Assembly: GCF_010119385.1 (NCBI RefSeq)
Contig: NZ_VFIE01000023.1
Span: 62,001-126,000 of the forward strand
Origin: Nesterenkonia haasae
GTDB taxonomy: Bacteria; Actinomycetota; Actinomycetes; Actinomycetales; Micrococcaceae
Direction: 5' to 3'
Length of the DNA stretch: 64,000 bases
Shown here: positions 24,659 to 35,221 of the stretch, in pieces
How the letters are laid out: every line of letters starts with the position of its first letter
Numbering within the stretch: the first letter of the stretch is position 1
Program-made: the position numbers and the translations under genes
Notes under the pieces: generated by a model
What the model saw: only the letters and a program-made list of their open reading frames with translations
Databases searched by the model: none
What the model was told of the DNA's origin: nothing

Positions 24659-26215
24659 ATGAGCTTGGTCTTCCGCTTCGCAGCCCGCTCTGACGCCGGC
24701 ACCGTCCGCAGTAAGAACGACGACTCCGGATACGCCGGGCGTTACTTTGCCGTGGTTGCCGACGGAATGGGGGGCCACGCCGGCGGCGATGTAGCCTCAG
24801 CGTCCACCGTTCTGGACCTGGCCCACTTGGATACCCGTGGGTTCGCAGAGCCGGATACTGTGCTCCCGGATGAGATTCAGACCGCGAACGCCTTCCTCAA
24901 CAAACTGGTGAAGACCAACCCCAAGCTCTCCGGTATGGGCACCACCATCACCGCCTGCCTGGTCACCGAGGACAAGCTGCAGTTCGCTCATATTGGCGAC
25001 TCCCGCGCATACCGGCTGAAGAAACGGCGTTTCCGTCAGGTCAGCCACGACCACACCTTCGTCCAGCGTTTGGTGGATGAGGGTCGGCTTGACCCCGCGG
25101 CCGCGGAATACCACCCCCATAAGAATGTCCTGATGCGCGTGCTCGGCGATGTGGACGCCTCCCCCGAGCTGGACATCACGAGCTTTCCCCTCGAAGCGGG
25201 CGAACGCTGGCTGCTGTGCTCTGACGGGCTCAACGCCGTGGTTTCGGACCGGCTCATCGAACAGAAGATGCGCAGCTCAGACTCTCTGGAGAAGATCGTC
25301 GATGACCTGGTCAACCTCACGTTGGAGGGCGGGGCCCCGGACAATGTGACGGTCATCGCCCTGGACGTGGTCAAGGCTGAGGAAGAGCACCTGGCCAGTT
25401 CCGACTCGGTCCCGCTGAGTGCGCAGGCGGTGGCATCTGCCGACCAGTTCGGCGACGAGGGTCAGCACACCATGGAGCTCGACGTCATACCCGTGGTCAA
25501 CCGTGACGCCCTGGAGGGTCTCTCCTCCAAGGAAGGCGAACTGTCACCACTGTCCGCCGCCATGGTCGAACGCACCCTGGGTGTGCGGCCGCACACGCTG
25601 GTCGGAGCAGCTGTCGCTGCCGCCGAAACCGGGACTATCCCTGTGGTGCCCCGCAACGTCGACGAACACCCCATGGCCGCCCTGCTGACAGGCCAGCCAC
25701 TGAAACCGGTGCGCCACACCTATTCGGAGATGCTTGGCGAGCCCCCGGCAGAACAACCACATCAGCACGACGCCGCTGCAGCAGATATCACCAAACCGGC
25801 GCCTGAGACGTCCACGGACCACGTCCCCGAAGTCGACGAGGGCGAGGAATACGTGCTCGACGATGACGATATTGCCGCTGTCCAGGCGACGCGGCGTCGT
25901 CGTCGGTGGTTCTTGCCCACTTTTGTGGCGCTTCTCGTGGTGCTCATCGGTATTGTCACCTTCTTGGGATACGTCTGGACCCAGACGCAGTACTTCGTGG
26001 GTGAAGACGACGGTGAGGTAGCAATTTTCACCGGGGTCTCACAGTCCCTGGGGCCCATCACACTCGCCGAGGTCGATGAGCATATGGGGATCAGCGTGGA
26101 GAACCTGCCCCGCTATGACCGCAATCGGGTGGAATCAGGCATCTTCGCCGAAAACCGCACCCATGCTGAACAGATCGTGGAGAACTTGGAGCAGAGCACC
26201 GGGGGTGATCAGTGA
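24659..26215 (+). CDS. pstP: PstP: PP2C-type Ser/Thr protein phosphatase
   Basis: The 518-residue protein begins with a PPM/PP2C domain (1-240) with metal-binding motifs DGMGGHAGG, GDSRAYR, CSDGL and DNVTVI. An acidic linker of about 170 residues follows, then one membrane helix near 425-445 (WFLPTFVALLVVLIGIVTFL) and a small extracellular tail. It reverses phosphorylation by the PknA and PknB kinases of the same operon. The extracellular part and cytosolic catalytic domain match mycobacterial PstP. Its stop overlaps the rodA start (GTGA). Confidence 0.95.
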   Translation: MSLVFRFAARSDAGTVRSKNDDSGYAGRYFAVVADGMGGHAGGDVASASTVLDLAHLDTRGFAEPDTVLPDEIQTANAFLNKLVKTNPKLSGMGTTITACLVTEDKLQFAHIGDSRAYRLKKRRFRQVSHDHTFVQRLVDEGRLDPAAAEYHPHKNVLMRVLGDVDASPELDITSFPLEAGERWLLCSDGLNAVVSDRLIEQKMRSSDSLEKIVDDLVNLTLEGGAPDNVTVIALDVVKAEEEHLASSDSVPLSAQAVASADQFGDEGQHTMELDVIPVVNRDALEGLSSKEGELSPLSAAMVERTLGVRPHTLVGAAVAAAETGTIPVVPRNVDEHPMAALLTGQPLKPVRHTYSEMLGEPPAEQPHQHDAAAADITKPAPETSTDHVPEVDEGEEYVLDDDDIAAVQATRRRRRWFLPTFVALLVVLIGIVTFLGYVWTQTQYFVGEDDGEVAIFTGVSQSLGPITLAEVDEHMGISVENLPRYDRNRVESGIFAENRTHAEQIVENLEQSTGGDQ

Positions 26216-27690
26216 AGTCGCAAGATCATGACGCGCATCCCAAGCCACGGCGCAATATTGAACTTCTGCTGCTGCTGATCGCGCTGACCATCGGTATCGG
26301 TGCGCAGGTCCTGGTGGGCCTGAACCTGGAGGACACGATTGACCAACGCTACTGGACCGAAGGCGGAGTCCAGGTCGCACTAGCACTGGCCTTCCACATT
26401 GCCCTGCGGCTCAGAGCAAAGTACGCCGATCCGTTCATACTGCCGATCGTGGTGACCCTCAACGGTCTGGGCATCGCCATGATTCACCGGTTGGATTTCA
26501 CGAACCAGTACGACGGCGTCGCCGACCGACAACTGATGTGGACCGCCGTATCCATGGTGGCGGCTATAGCCCTGCTGGTCCTGCTGAGGGATCACCGCCG
26601 ACTGCGGCAACTGACGTACATCTCTCTGGCAGTGAGCGTTCTACTGCTGTTCCTGCCCATTGTTCCCGGGCTGGGCCAAGACATCCAGGGCGCTCAAGTC
26701 TGGGTCACTATCGGCGGCATGAGCTTCCAGCCAGGTGAGTTGGCCAAGATTACGCTCGGCATCTTCTTTGCCGGCTTCCTGGCCAATAACCGTGATCTCA
26801 TCCTGCTCGCCGGCCGGAAAGTCGGTCCGCTGACATTCCCCCGGCTGCAGGACCTCGGACCGCTCTTCCTGGCCTGGCTGATCGCCTTGGGCGTGCTCAT
26901 CGTCCAAAACGATCTCGGCAACGCGCTGATGTTCTTCGGCCTATTCGTAGCAGTGATCTATGTGGCGACGTCCCGCATCTCCTGGGTCGCCATTGGTGTC
27001 GCCTTCGTCGCTGTCGGTGCTGTGCTGGCTTATCAGTTCGTCTGGCACGCCAGAAATCGGTTCGATATTTGGCTCCACCCTTTCGACGATGAGATCTACG
27101 ACCAGCTCTACGGTTCTCACCAGTTGGTCCAAGGGCTCTTCGGCCTGGCACACGGCGGACTCACCGGGACAGGGCTGGGCTCGGGCTCGCCGCAGATCGT
27201 GGCCCTGGCCAACTCGGACATGATCATCGTCGCCTTCGGTGAAGAACTCGGCTTCCTCGGTCTCTCGGCCATGCTGGTGCTCTACCTGATCCTCTTCTCA
27301 CGCTATATGCGCGCAGGCCTCGGCACACGAGACCACTTCGGCAAACTCCTTGCGGTAGGCCTAGCTATGGTCCTGGTGCTGCAGGTCTTCGTGGTCGTGG
27401 GCGGCATCACCAGAGTGATCCCGATGTCTGGACTGGTCAGTCCCTTCTTAGCGGCTGGAGGCTCTGCACTGCTGGCCAACTGGCTGATCGTGGCCATTGT
27501 GCTGCTCATCAGTCACGCCGCTCGCCGTCCCATCGTCGTCGGCCCCATGCTCAACACCACTGGGGAGGGAGCCTCAGGCACAGAGGACCCCCTGCGCGGG
27601 CGCAACACGGGTGAACAGGACCCTGTGAACGAGTCCCAGGGCTCAGCTACGGCACCGGCGCTGAAGGAGGGGGAGTCCTTCCGTGAATAA
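26212..27690 (+). CDS. rodA: RodA/FtsW-type SEDS peptidoglycan polymerase
   Basis: The 492-residue protein is a SEDS glycosyltransferase that polymerises lipid II for cell-wall growth together with the class B PBP encoded next. About ten membrane helices can be counted. SEDS marks are the GAQVWVTIGGMSFQPGELAK stretch, LIVQNDLGNALMFFGLF with the catalytic-type Asp, and the NSDMIIVAFGEELGFLG region. A hydrophilic ~55-residue tail follows the last helix. It starts at GTG 26212 and overlaps pbpA by eight bases, so the polymerase and its transpeptidase are co-translated. Confidence 0.94.
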   Translation: MKSQDHDAHPKPRRNIELLLLLIALTIGIGAQVLVGLNLEDTIDQRYWTEGGVQVALALAFHIALRLRAKYADPFILPIVVTLNGLGIAMIHRLDFTNQYDGVADRQLMWTAVSMVAAIALLVLLRDHRRLRQLTYISLAVSVLLLFLPIVPGLGQDIQGAQVWVTIGGMSFQPGELAKITLGIFFAGFLANNRDLILLAGRKVGPLTFPRLQDLGPLFLAWLIALGVLIVQNDLGNALMFFGLFVAVIYVATSRISWVAIGVAFVAVGAVLAYQFVWHARNRFDIWLHPFDDEIYDQLYGSHQLVQGLFGLAHGGLTGTGLGSGSPQIVALANSDMIIVAFGEELGFLGLSAMLVLYLILFSRYMRAGLGTRDHFGKLLAVGLAMVLVLQVFVVVGGITRVIPMSGLVSPFLAAGGSALLANWLIVAIVLLISHAARRPIVVGPMLNTTGEGASGTEDPLRGRNTGEQDPVNESQGSATAPALKEGESFRE

Positions 27691-29137
27691 CGCCATCCGT
27701 CACACCTGGGTCGTCTCCGTAGCCCTGTTTGTGTCACTCTTCGCGGCGCTGTCCCTGATCCAGGTCGTCTTCTCCGACGAGCTCGACTCGGACCCGCGAA
27801 ACTCACGCCAGATCATCGCTGACGCCGGTGCACCTCGCGGGCCCATCACGGTCGAGGGAACCCCCATCGCCGAATCAGTGCCCAGCGACCATAGCCAGTA
27901 CGACTACCAGAGGGTCTACAACGAGCCTGAACTGTACAGTCACGTGACAGGGTTCTTCTCCGTGATGTCAGGCCCCTCCCCGGCCGGCATCGAAAGCGCA
28001 CTGAACGAGGAGATCTCCGGACACTCCGACTCTCAGTTCTTTGACCGGATCACTGCCCTCTTCACCGGCGAGACGGTGATGGGGGCCCAGGTGGAGCTCA
28101 CTCTGGATCCCGAGCTGCAGCGACTGGCCTATGACCAGATCCCCAATGATCAGCGCGGCACCATCATTGTCACGGATCTGCGCACCGGGGACATCAAGGC
28201 CATGATGTCCAAACCCAGCTATGACACCAATGAGCTCGCGGTTCACTCCGGCACTGCATTCCAGGAGAACAGAGAGCGGCTCGAGGAGGAGGGCGTCCAC
28301 CTCAACTACAACGTTGCCGTGAACCGGCCCATCTTCCCCGGATCTTCTTTCAAGCTGGTCACCGCCCTGGCCATGTTGGAATCAGGTGAATATGAGCCCG
28401 ACACAGAGCTGGAGAACCCCTCCAGCATCGACCTGCCGCAATCTGACCGGACCCTGCCGAACTTCGCTGCGGGCAACTGTGCCCAACGTGGTCAGGCCGA
28501 ACTGAACTGGATATTCGCTCAGTCCTGCAACACTCCCTTCGCTGAAGCAGCGATGGAATTGGGCGAGGACTCGCTCCAGGAGGCCGCCGAGGCCTACGGT
28601 TGGAATGAAGCGATGCGCATCCCTGTCTACGTTGACGCCTCGCGTTTCCCCGAGACCACCTCCGATGCTGAACTCGCCCTGTCTTCGATCGGGCAGGCGA
28701 GCGTGACGGCGACCCCACTGCAGATGAACATGGCCGCAGCAGCAATCGGCAACGGCGGCACGCTGATGAAACCTCAGCTCGTGGACACGGTGCGGGGCTC
28801 CGATCTGCAGATCCTCTCCAATCCCGAACCAGAAGTGCTCAACGAGGTGATGGATGAGTCCACCGCCGATGAGCTCAACGAGATGATGGTCGGCGTCGTC
28901 GAAGAAGGAACCGGGTGGCGCGCTGACTCCGGACGTTTCCAGGTCGCCGCCAAGACCGGCACCGCTGAACGCGGCGACGACACCGGCACCTACAACTCCT
29001 GGATCACCGGCTTCGCTCCGGCCGATGATCCCCAGTACGCAGTCACCGTCGTCTATGAGGGAATTGACCTCGGCGCGGGCACCGAACTCACCGGACGTCA
29101 GATGCTTACTATGCTGGAGGCGGTGATTGACGAATGA
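27683..29137 (+). CDS. pbpA: PbpA: class B penicillin-binding protein
   Basis: The 484-residue transpeptidase cross-links peptidoglycan. It has an N-terminal membrane anchor ([19 protein letters not shown]), a dimerisation domain, and a transpeptidase domain with catalytic SxxK in FPGSSFK (near residue 218), SxN in QSCNTPFAE and KTGT in [10 protein letters not shown]. It starts at GTG 27683 inside rodA and ends inside pknA (ATGA). In mycobacteria PbpA is phosphorylated by PknB for its septal localisation; the same wiring is plausible here. Confidence 0.95.
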   Translation: MNNAIRHTWVVSVALFVSLFAALSLIQVVFSDELDSDPRNSRQIIADAGAPRGPITVEGTPIAESVPSDHSQYDYQRVYNEPELYSHVTGFFSVMSGPSPAGIESALNEEISGHSDSQFFDRITALFTGETVMGAQVELTLDPELQRLAYDQIPNDQRGTIIVTDLRTGDIKAMMSKPSYDTNELAVHSGTAFQENRERLEEEGVHLNYNVAVNRPIFPGSSFKLVTALAMLESGEYEPDTELENPSSIDLPQSDRTLPNFAAGNCAQRGQAELNWIFAQSCNTPFAEAAMELGEDSLQEAAEAYGWNEAMRIPVYVDASRFPETTSDAELALSSIGQASVTATPLQMNMAAAAIGNGGTLMKPQLVDTVRGSDLQILSNPEPEVLNEVMDESTADELNEMMVGVVEEGTGWRADSGRFQVAAKTGTAERGDDTGTYNSWITGFAPADDPQYAVTVVYEGIDLGAGTELTGRQMLTMLEAVIDE

Positions 29138-30975
29138 GACCCGCGGTCGGACTCACGATGGGTGACCGCTATAAACTCACCGAACGTATCGCGATCGGCG
29201 GTATGGGAGAGGTGTGGAAGGCCGATGACATAGTCCTCGGCCGCACAGTCGCGATCAAAATTCTCAAGGAAGAGTACACCGGCGACGAGGCCTTCCTCCG
29301 CCGTTTCCGGGCCGAAGCCCGCCACACCGCCCTGCTGAACCACCCAGGCATCGCCGATATCTACGACTACGGCGAACAGGCTGGATCGGGTTACCTGGTG
29401 ATGGAGTTGGTACCAGGCCGGCCGTTGAGCGTGATTCTGGAGAGAGACAAGACACTCCCTTGGGAGAAGGTCCTCTCCATCATGGCGCAGACCGGACGGG
29501 CACTCCAGGTCGCCCACGATCAGGGTCTGGTCCACCGGGACGTCAAACCGGGGAATCTGCTGGTCACACCGACTCGTCGAGTTAAGATCACCGATTTCGG
29601 TATTGCACGGCTCGCCGATCAGGTGCCGCTCACGGCGACCGGCCAGGTGATGGGAACCGTCCAGTATCTCTCCCCCGAACAGGCCACTGGCCAACATGCC
29701 ACCGGCTCATCAGATATCTATGCCCTCGGTGTGATCGGTTACGAGGCGCTGGTCGGACACCGGCCCTTCACGGGTGAGTCGCAGATCGCGATTGCGCTGA
29801 AGCAGGTCAACGATCCGCCTCCGCCACTGCCCGATGATGTCCCAGCCCAGGTGCGCGCGCTGATCATGTGCATGCTGGCCAAGGACACCGACCAGCGCCC
29901 CCCCAACGCCAGCAAGATGGCGGATGCTGCAGAGGCTCTGCTGCGCCGCGACACCGCAGCAGCCTTGGCTGCGGTTCCTGCTATGAAGAACCACCTTCGT
30001 GGCACGGGAGACGACGACGACACCCAACTGCTTCCCACTGCCGGTACCAGTGGTGGGGTCCAGCCTCCCGACGAGGAGGTCACGACAACCCTCTCCGCTA
30101 CCACCCCTGAGCAACCTGTCCCAGCTCAGACCTCCCTCCCGGCCACCGCACAGGCCCAGGCTGCAGGCTTGCCCAGTCCACCGACTCAGCAGGAACCTGC
30201 AGCTAAGCAGAAGGAGTCCACCGTAGGGTCTCGGTGGCGCTGGCCCACCGTTACCCTGATCATCCTGGTGCTCCTGGCTGTGTTCGGCGCGTGGGTGCTG
30301 CCGTTGATGGCCGCCAATGACGACGACTCTGAGGGCGAGTCCGACGCGACCCCCACCCACTATGTCACCGAGTACGCGACGGAAACCGCCACAGCGGAAC
30401 CGGAGCTCGTTACCGTAAACGAGGACGAGCTGCTTGGTCGAAACGTCGATGCGGTTCAAGCTCTTCTCGAGGAAGAGGGCCTCCAAGTGGAGACCGAGCA
30501 GGTCACATCCACGCTTGAGGCTCGCACCGTCACCGGCGTCACACCCGCCGGCAGTCTTCCGGTCGGCGCCACAGTGACGCTGTTCTACTCGGCCGGACCT
30601 CCCCCGCCTGCCACCACCGAGGCGCCACCGCCGCCGCCTGCGACCACCGAGGCGCCACCGCCGCCACCGCCCAGCCCCACCCCTACTGAGGTGGAAACCA
30701 CTGAGCCCGAGCCGGAGCCAGAACCTGAACCCGAGCCGGAGCCGGAACCGGAACCCACGCCGAGTCCTGAACCCGAGCCGGAGCCAGAACCCACGGACAA
30801 TGACACGGATGCGGCCGGGACCCCGGCCAGCCCCAGGGACCTTCCGACGTCGACCAGCACTGAATCCAGCTCAACGACCACCACGCTGATCGGGCATTCC
30901 CCGGCTAGCACTCAGCAGTCAAGTGCGGCTAGACCGTCACCTGACAACTCTTTCGCCTCAGGAGGTGAGCGATGA
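29134..30975 (+). CDS. pknA: PknA-type Ser/Thr protein kinase with a PASTA-like domain
   Basis: The 613-residue kinase has a Hanks domain at 1-270: [11 protein letters not shown] loop, Lys in VAIKIL, catalytic HRD in [20 protein letters not shown], and an activation loop with [21 protein letters not shown] membrane helix lies near 371-392 ([19 protein letters not shown]). Outside comes one PASTA-like repeat (about 424-488), a double PPPPATTEA repeat, a Glu-Pro dipeptide run (about 525-555) and a Ser/Thr-rich tail. Mycobacterial PknA has no PASTA domain, so the extracellular part is larger than usual. Overlaps with pbpA and pknB are both four bases. Confidence 0.93.
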   Translation: MRPAVGLTMGDRYKLTERIAIGGMGEVWKADDIVLGRTVAIKILKEEYTGDEAFLRRFRAEARHTALLNHPGIADIYDYGEQAGSGYLVMELVPGRPLSVILERDKTLPWEKVLSIMAQTGRALQVAHDQGLVHRDVKPGNLLVTPTRRVKITDFGIARLADQVPLTATGQVMGTVQYLSPEQATGQHATGSSDIYALGVIGYEALVGHRPFTGESQIAIALKQVNDPPPPLPDDVPAQVRALIMCMLAKDTDQRPPNASKMADAAEALLRRDTAAALAAVPAMKNHLRGTGDDDDTQLLPTAGTSGGVQPPDEEVTTTLSATTPEQPVPAQTSLPATAQAQAAGLPSPPTQQEPAAKQKESTVGSRWRWPTVTLIILVLLAVFGAWVLPLMAANDDDSEGESDATPTHYVTEYATETATAEPELVTVNEDELLGRNVDAVQALLEEEGLQVETEQVTSTLEARTVTGVTPAGSLPVGATVTLFYSAGPPPPATTEAPPPPPATTEAPPPPPPSPTPTEVETTEPEPEPEPEPEPEPEPEPTPSPEPEPEPEPTDNDTDAAGTPASPRDLPTSTSTESSSTTTTLIGHSPASTQQSSAARPSPDNSFASGGER

Positions 30976-33143
30976 CCGAGCGAGTGCTCAACGGCCGCTA
31001 TCGGATCGAGGCGCTAATTGGACGCGGTGGTATGGCAGATGTCTACCGCAGCTACGATTTGTCTCTGGAGCGAGATGTCGCAGTGAAGATGCTGCGGCCG
31101 GATCTGGCCCGTGACCCGATGTTCCAGACCCGGTTCAAACGGGAAGCCCAATCCTCCGCTTCTTTGAATCATCCGAATGTTGTGGGGGTCTACGACACCG
31201 GATCCACGCACGTCAGTGAAAACGGTGGGGACACCAAAACTCCCTATATCGTCATGGAGTTCGTCAGGGGCGTGACCCTGCGCCATATCTTGCACGGCAG
31301 CCGCGGAGAAGCGTCCCAGGAGGACACCGACTCCCCACCGCAGCCTCCGAAACCTACAGAGTCCACAGGAGGAGCCAACCGCACCGACTCTGATGTGCTG
31401 GGTGTCACCGACCCCGACGCCACCCAGGTCGTCACCCAGGTCACCCAGCCGCTCGATAAGAAGATCGACACCGCCCTGAACCGGCCCCTGAGCGACCAGG
31501 AGGCCGCCAGGTACATGTCCGGGATTCTGGCTGCACTGAGCTACTCCCATACACGGGGCATTGTGCACCGGGACATCAAACCGTCCAATGTGATGGTCTC
31601 CCACAGCGGTGACGTGAAGGTGATGGACTTCGGCATTGCGCGCGCCCTGGCGGACTCGGCGCAGACCATGACCCAGACCTCCGCTGTGGTCGGCACCGCT
31701 CAGTATCTGTCCCCCGAACAGGCCCGCGGAGAGGTGGTCGATCACCGCAGCGATCTCTATTCTGCAGGCTGCGTGCTGTTTGAGCTGCTGACCAACCGTC
31801 CGCCGTTCACCGGTGAATCCCCGGTATCGGTCGCCTACCAGCATGTCCGGGAGCAGCCCCCAGCGGTCTCTGACTTCAACCCGCACGTGTCCCCCGCCAT
31901 GGAATCAGTGGTGTCGAAGGCGCTGATCAAGGACCCGGCGCTGCGATTCCAGACCGCCGATGAATTCGAAGCCGCCGTGGCCGACGCCCTGCAGGGCATT
32001 CCCGTAGATGAGGGCGCCACCACCCAGCTTTCCGCAGTGGGCGCGGCCGGATTCGATGACGTGGTCTCACCCGCCGGGTCCGTTCCGATGTCAGCCCGCA
32101 CACCGGAAGACCCGGACTACGACGACTACCAGGAATATGGACAGCCCAGGAGACGGCCCAACCGCACCGGGCTCTACATCCTGCTGGTCATTCTGGCGCT
32201 GGCACTGCTGGCCGGCACCACCTTTGTGCTGTCGCAGATGTTCGGCGACGCTGACGGCGTGGAGGGGGAGATGGTCACGGTGCCAGCTGTGGCCGGCCTG
32301 CCGGAAGAGGAGGCGGTGGAGGAACTCTCCGACGCCGGACTCACACCGGAGACCGTCACCGAGGCCAGTTCAGATGTTGAACCTGATATTGCCATCCGCA
32401 CTGATCCCGCCTCCGGAACCGAGGTCGAAAGCGGCAGCGACATTACGCTCTATGTCTCCGAAGGTGCGGGCGAAGTCGAAGTCCCCGAAGGCCTGGTGGG
32501 CCAGCCGGAGGATACTGTTCGCGACATTCTGGAAGAAGCCGGTCTCGAAGTTGGAACGGTGACCGAAGAGGACCACGAGGAAGCCTCACAGGGACTGGTG
32601 CTCAGCACCGATCCAGAATCTGGCACCTCCGTAGAAACCGGCTCAGCGGTCAACCTGGTCATTTCTACCGGAGAGGTCCGGCTCCCCACCGGACTCGAGG
32701 GATACGTCGGCCAGCACCGCAGCTTCGGTGAGGAGTTCCTCGTTTCGGAGGGATTCCAATTGACCCCGCAGCCACGGTGGGTGGAGACGACTCAGATCGA
32801 CGGCAGCGGAGAGCTTCTCGGTTACGAGGTCAACGGCCAGGCGGTCTCCAGCGGCGACTCCATCCCCAATGACGCCATCATCCAGATTGTCGCTGGAACC
32901 CTCCCGGCCACCCAGGAGAACGATGACCCCCCTGCCAATGAGGACGACGATGACGACGACGGCGGTCCACCTCCTGGGAACAACGACGATGAGGACGAAG
33001 AAGAAGATGAGGACGACGACTCCGACGAGGAGGAAGAGGACGAGTCCCCCGGGAATGGGAACGGGAACGATAACGGCGGCAATGGCAACGGAAACAACGG
33101 AAACGGCAACGGGAACCAGGACGAGGAAGAGGACGAGGAGTAG
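30972..33143 (+). CDS. pknB: PknB: Ser/Thr protein kinase with three PASTA domains
   Basis: The 723-residue kinase senses muropeptides or lipid II and controls growth and division. The kinase domain shows [39 protein letters not shown] and an activation loop [20 protein letters not shown] low-complexity Thr/Asp/Pro-rich insert of about 60 residues (about 110-170) splits the domain before the catalytic loop, where PknB homologues have only a short turn. A membrane helix lies at 400-425, then three PASTA repeats (about 432-497, 499-566, 567-645). A long acidic tail (Asp/Glu runs) and an Asn-Gly repeat end the protein. Confidence 0.95.
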   Translation: MTERVLNGRYRIEALIGRGGMADVYRSYDLSLERDVAVKMLRPDLARDPMFQTRFKREAQSSASLNHPNVVGVYDTGSTHVSENGGDTKTPYIVMEFVRGVTLRHILHGSRGEASQEDTDSPPQPPKPTESTGGANRTDSDVLGVTDPDATQVVTQVTQPLDKKIDTALNRPLSDQEAARYMSGILAALSYSHTRGIVHRDIKPSNVMVSHSGDVKVMDFGIARALADSAQTMTQTSAVVGTAQYLSPEQARGEVVDHRSDLYSAGCVLFELLTNRPPFTGESPVSVAYQHVREQPPAVSDFNPHVSPAMESVVSKALIKDPALRFQTADEFEAAVADALQGIPVDEGATTQLSAVGAAGFDDVVSPAGSVPMSARTPEDPDYDDYQEYGQPRRRPNRTGLYILLVILALALLAGTTFVLSQMFGDADGVEGEMVTVPAVAGLPEEEAVEELSDAGLTPETVTEASSDVEPDIAIRTDPASGTEVESGSDITLYVSEGAGEVEVPEGLVGQPEDTVRDILEEAGLEVGTVTEEDHEEASQGLVLSTDPESGTSVETGSAVNLVISTGEVRLPTGLEGYVGQHRSFGEEFLVSEGFQLTPQPRWVETTQIDGSGELLGYEVNGQAVSSGDSIPNDAIIQIVAGTLPATQENDDPPANEDDDDDDGGPPPGNNDDEDEEEDEDDDSDEEEEDESPGNGNGNDNGGNGNGNNGNGNGNQDEEEDEE

Positions 33144-33146
33144 TCT

Positions 33147-34445
33147 TTGGCGATGATCCGTCTGCGCCCACCCCGCCCCGCGACAATTGCTCTGGGCAAG
33201 GCAGCCCGTGCGCTCACCAGACTGCGCGGCGGCTCAGGCTCCGCGTTCCCCGGTCTCGTCGTAGAGCGCCTCGACCCCGGTTTTCTGGCTGATGTGCTGG
33301 CCCAGTTGCCCCGCGGCGTCGTCGTGGTCACTGGGACCAATGGAAAGACGACCACCACCAAGATGGTGGTTGAGTTGCTGCGCGGTCAAGGACTGCGGGT
33401 CTTCACTAACCGTTCAGGCTCCAACTTCACCCGCGGGGTCGTTGCGTCCATGCTCGGAGAGATCGGCCCCACCGGCAAACTCAACGCAGATATTGCTGTC
33501 CTGGAACTCGATGAAGCCCATGCGGTGCACTTCGTCCGGGCCGTCAATCCGCAGTTCTCTCTGCTGTTGAACGTGATGCGCGATCAGCTCGACCGGTTCG
33601 GTGAAATCGACACCACCGCCCGGCTACTACGCACCATCGCGGAACACACCACCGAAGGTGTGGTGCTCAACCGTGAGGATTCCCGAGTCGCGGCGATCGC
33701 AGATTCGCTCGGCACCCAGCAGGTCCGCTACTTCGGTCTGGCTCCGGAGCTGCGTTCCCACTTCCCCTCCGACGATGATCTTCACGGCGCAGGTGCCGCC
33801 GCAGAAGGCGTACAGCCTGAGGCTGATGTGCTGCTGACCGGGCTGGGCACCCAACAGGGAACTTTCCGGATGGGCACTGAAGAGATCACCAGTGACCTCA
33901 CCGTCAACGGCGCCTACAACATTTACAACGCGGCTGCCGCACTGGCCCTGGTGCGGCTCGTGCTGGGCGAGGCCACCGACCGTGATGCGCTCCTGGGTTC
34001 GCTACGGAGAGCCTCCCCAGCTTTCGGTCGCGGAGAATCGCTCACCGTGGGCGGTCAGCCGTTGGACCTGATCCTTGTCAAGAACCCCTCGGGTTTCCGG
34101 TTGGGGCTGACGAGCTTCTCAGCTGACGGGGTGGCAACCATGATCGCCATCAATGACAACTATGCCGACGGACGCGATATGAGCTGGCTATGGGATGTCG
34201 GTTTCGACTCCCTGGTGCAGCAGGGTGTCGCCATGGTCTCCGGTGTGCGGACCTATGACATGGCGCTGCGGCTGAGCTACGACGGAGTCAGCATCGCCGC
34301 CCACGAGCCAGACCTCGGCAAGGCCCTGGACGACTTCCTATCGGCGCATCCCGATGTTCCCAAGCGTATATTCTGCACCTACACCGCCATGCTCGCCCTG
34401 CGTAAGCGCCTGGGCACCTACACCGAGGTGGAGGCCTTCAACTGA
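33147..34445 (+). CDS. murT: MurT: lipid II isoglutaminyl synthase, Mur-ligase-like subunit
   Basis: MurT with GatD amidates the alpha-carboxyl of D-glutamate in lipid II. The 432-residue protein has a Mur-ligase ATP site VVVTGTNGKTTTTK (60-71), FTNRSGSNFTRGV, an EldEA segment LELDEAH, and a DUF1727 C-terminal domain (IAINDNYADGRDMSWLWDVGF). Only one Cys is present (near residue 410), so the Cys4 zinc ribbon found in staphylococcal and streptococcal MurT is absent. TTG 33147 lies six bases after GAGGAG at the end of pknB; an ATG two codons on has worse spacing. It follows pknB after three bases and overlaps gatD. Confidence 0.93.
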   Translation: MAMIRLRPPRPATIALGKAARALTRLRGGSGSAFPGLVVERLDPGFLADVLAQLPRGVVVVTGTNGKTTTTKMVVELLRGQGLRVFTNRSGSNFTRGVVASMLGEIGPTGKLNADIAVLELDEAHAVHFVRAVNPQFSLLLNVMRDQLDRFGEIDTTARLLRTIAEHTTEGVVLNREDSRVAAIADSLGTQQVRYFGLAPELRSHFPSDDDLHGAGAAAEGVQPEADVLLTGLGTQQGTFRMGTEEITSDLTVNGAYNIYNAAAALALVRLVLGEATDRDALLGSLRRASPAFGRGESLTVGGQPLDLILVKNPSGFRLGLTSFSADGVATMIAINDNYADGRDMSWLWDVGFDSLVQQGVAMVSGVRTYDMALRLSYDGVSIAAHEPDLGKALDDFLSAHPDVPKRIFCTYTAMLALRKRLGTYTEVEAFN

Positions 34446-35221
34446 TGACTGTGCCAGTTCCCGCTGACTCTTCGTCCACCGATAAGCAGATTCGGGTCCT
34501 GCAGCTGTATCCGCGGGATATGAACATCTACGGTGACTACGGCAACGCCCTGGTCCTGATGCGGCGCATCCAGTGGTACGGCTACACGCCGGTCATGCTC
34601 TCCTACAACCCGGGTGACGAGTTTCCGGCGGATCCGGACATCCTCATTGGAGGTGGAGGCCAGGATTCCGGGCAGGACCGGATACAGCAGGACCTTCTGG
34701 GTATCGGCGACCGCCTGCGCGCCTTGGCGGAGCAGGACACTCCTATGCTGATGATCTGTGGGCTCTACCAGCTGTTCGGGCACTTCTTCGAAACGCGGGA
34801 CGGCTCCCGGATCTCAGGGATCGGTGTGCTCGATGTCGAAACCTATGGGACTGACAACCGGCTCATCGGCAACCTGGTTGCTGAATCCTCAGATTTCGGT
34901 CAGATCATCGGCTATGAGAATCACTCCGGTCAGACGTATCTGGGACCCACGGTGACACCATTGGCCAAGGTCGTTGTCGGCGAAGGAAACAACCAGCGGG
35001 ACCCCCACGAAGGCGCCCGGTACCGCAATGTGCTGGGCAGTTACCTGCACGGAGCTCTCTTGCCCAAGAACCCAGCTATCGCCGATTTCTTGATCAGCAA
35101 TGCGGTGCAGCAGAAGTTCGCACAGGAGCTTCCTGCACTCGATGCGCCACAGTCAGCGCCGGCGAGCCTGCAGGAGCTGACTGAGCACGCCCGTGAGGCT
35201 GCTGCCGCCAGGCCCCGCTGA
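34445..35221 (+). CDS. gatD: GatD: glutamine amidotransferase subunit of lipid II isoglutaminyl synthase
   Basis: The 258-residue class I glutamine amidotransferase releases ammonia from glutamine and passes it to MurT. It shows VLQLYPRDMNIYGDYGNALVL, ILIGGGGQDSGQDRIQQD, the nucleophile Cys in MLMICGLYQLFGHFF, and the catalytic His in SYLHGALLPKNP. The Glu of a usual triad is not evident, as in the GatD family. It starts on the last base of murT, the usual coupled pair. It ends one base before the stop of the convergent trpG-type gene. Confidence 0.94.
   Translation: MTVPVPADSSSTDKQIRVLQLYPRDMNIYGDYGNALVLMRRIQWYGYTPVMLSYNPGDEFPADPDILIGGGGQDSGQDRIQQDLLGIGDRLRALAEQDTPMLMICGLYQLFGHFFETRDGSRISGIGVLDVETYGTDNRLIGNLVAESSDFGQIIGYENHSGQTYLGPTVTPLAKVVVGEGNNQRDPHEGARYRNVLGSYLHGALLPKNPAIADFLISNAVQQKFAQELPALDAPQSAPASLQELTEHAREAAAARPR

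Noticed and set aside
30585-30911. Minus-strand frame with a Gly-Ser repeat
   Set aside because: It is the complement of the Glu-Pro codons of the PknA tail, not a separate gene.
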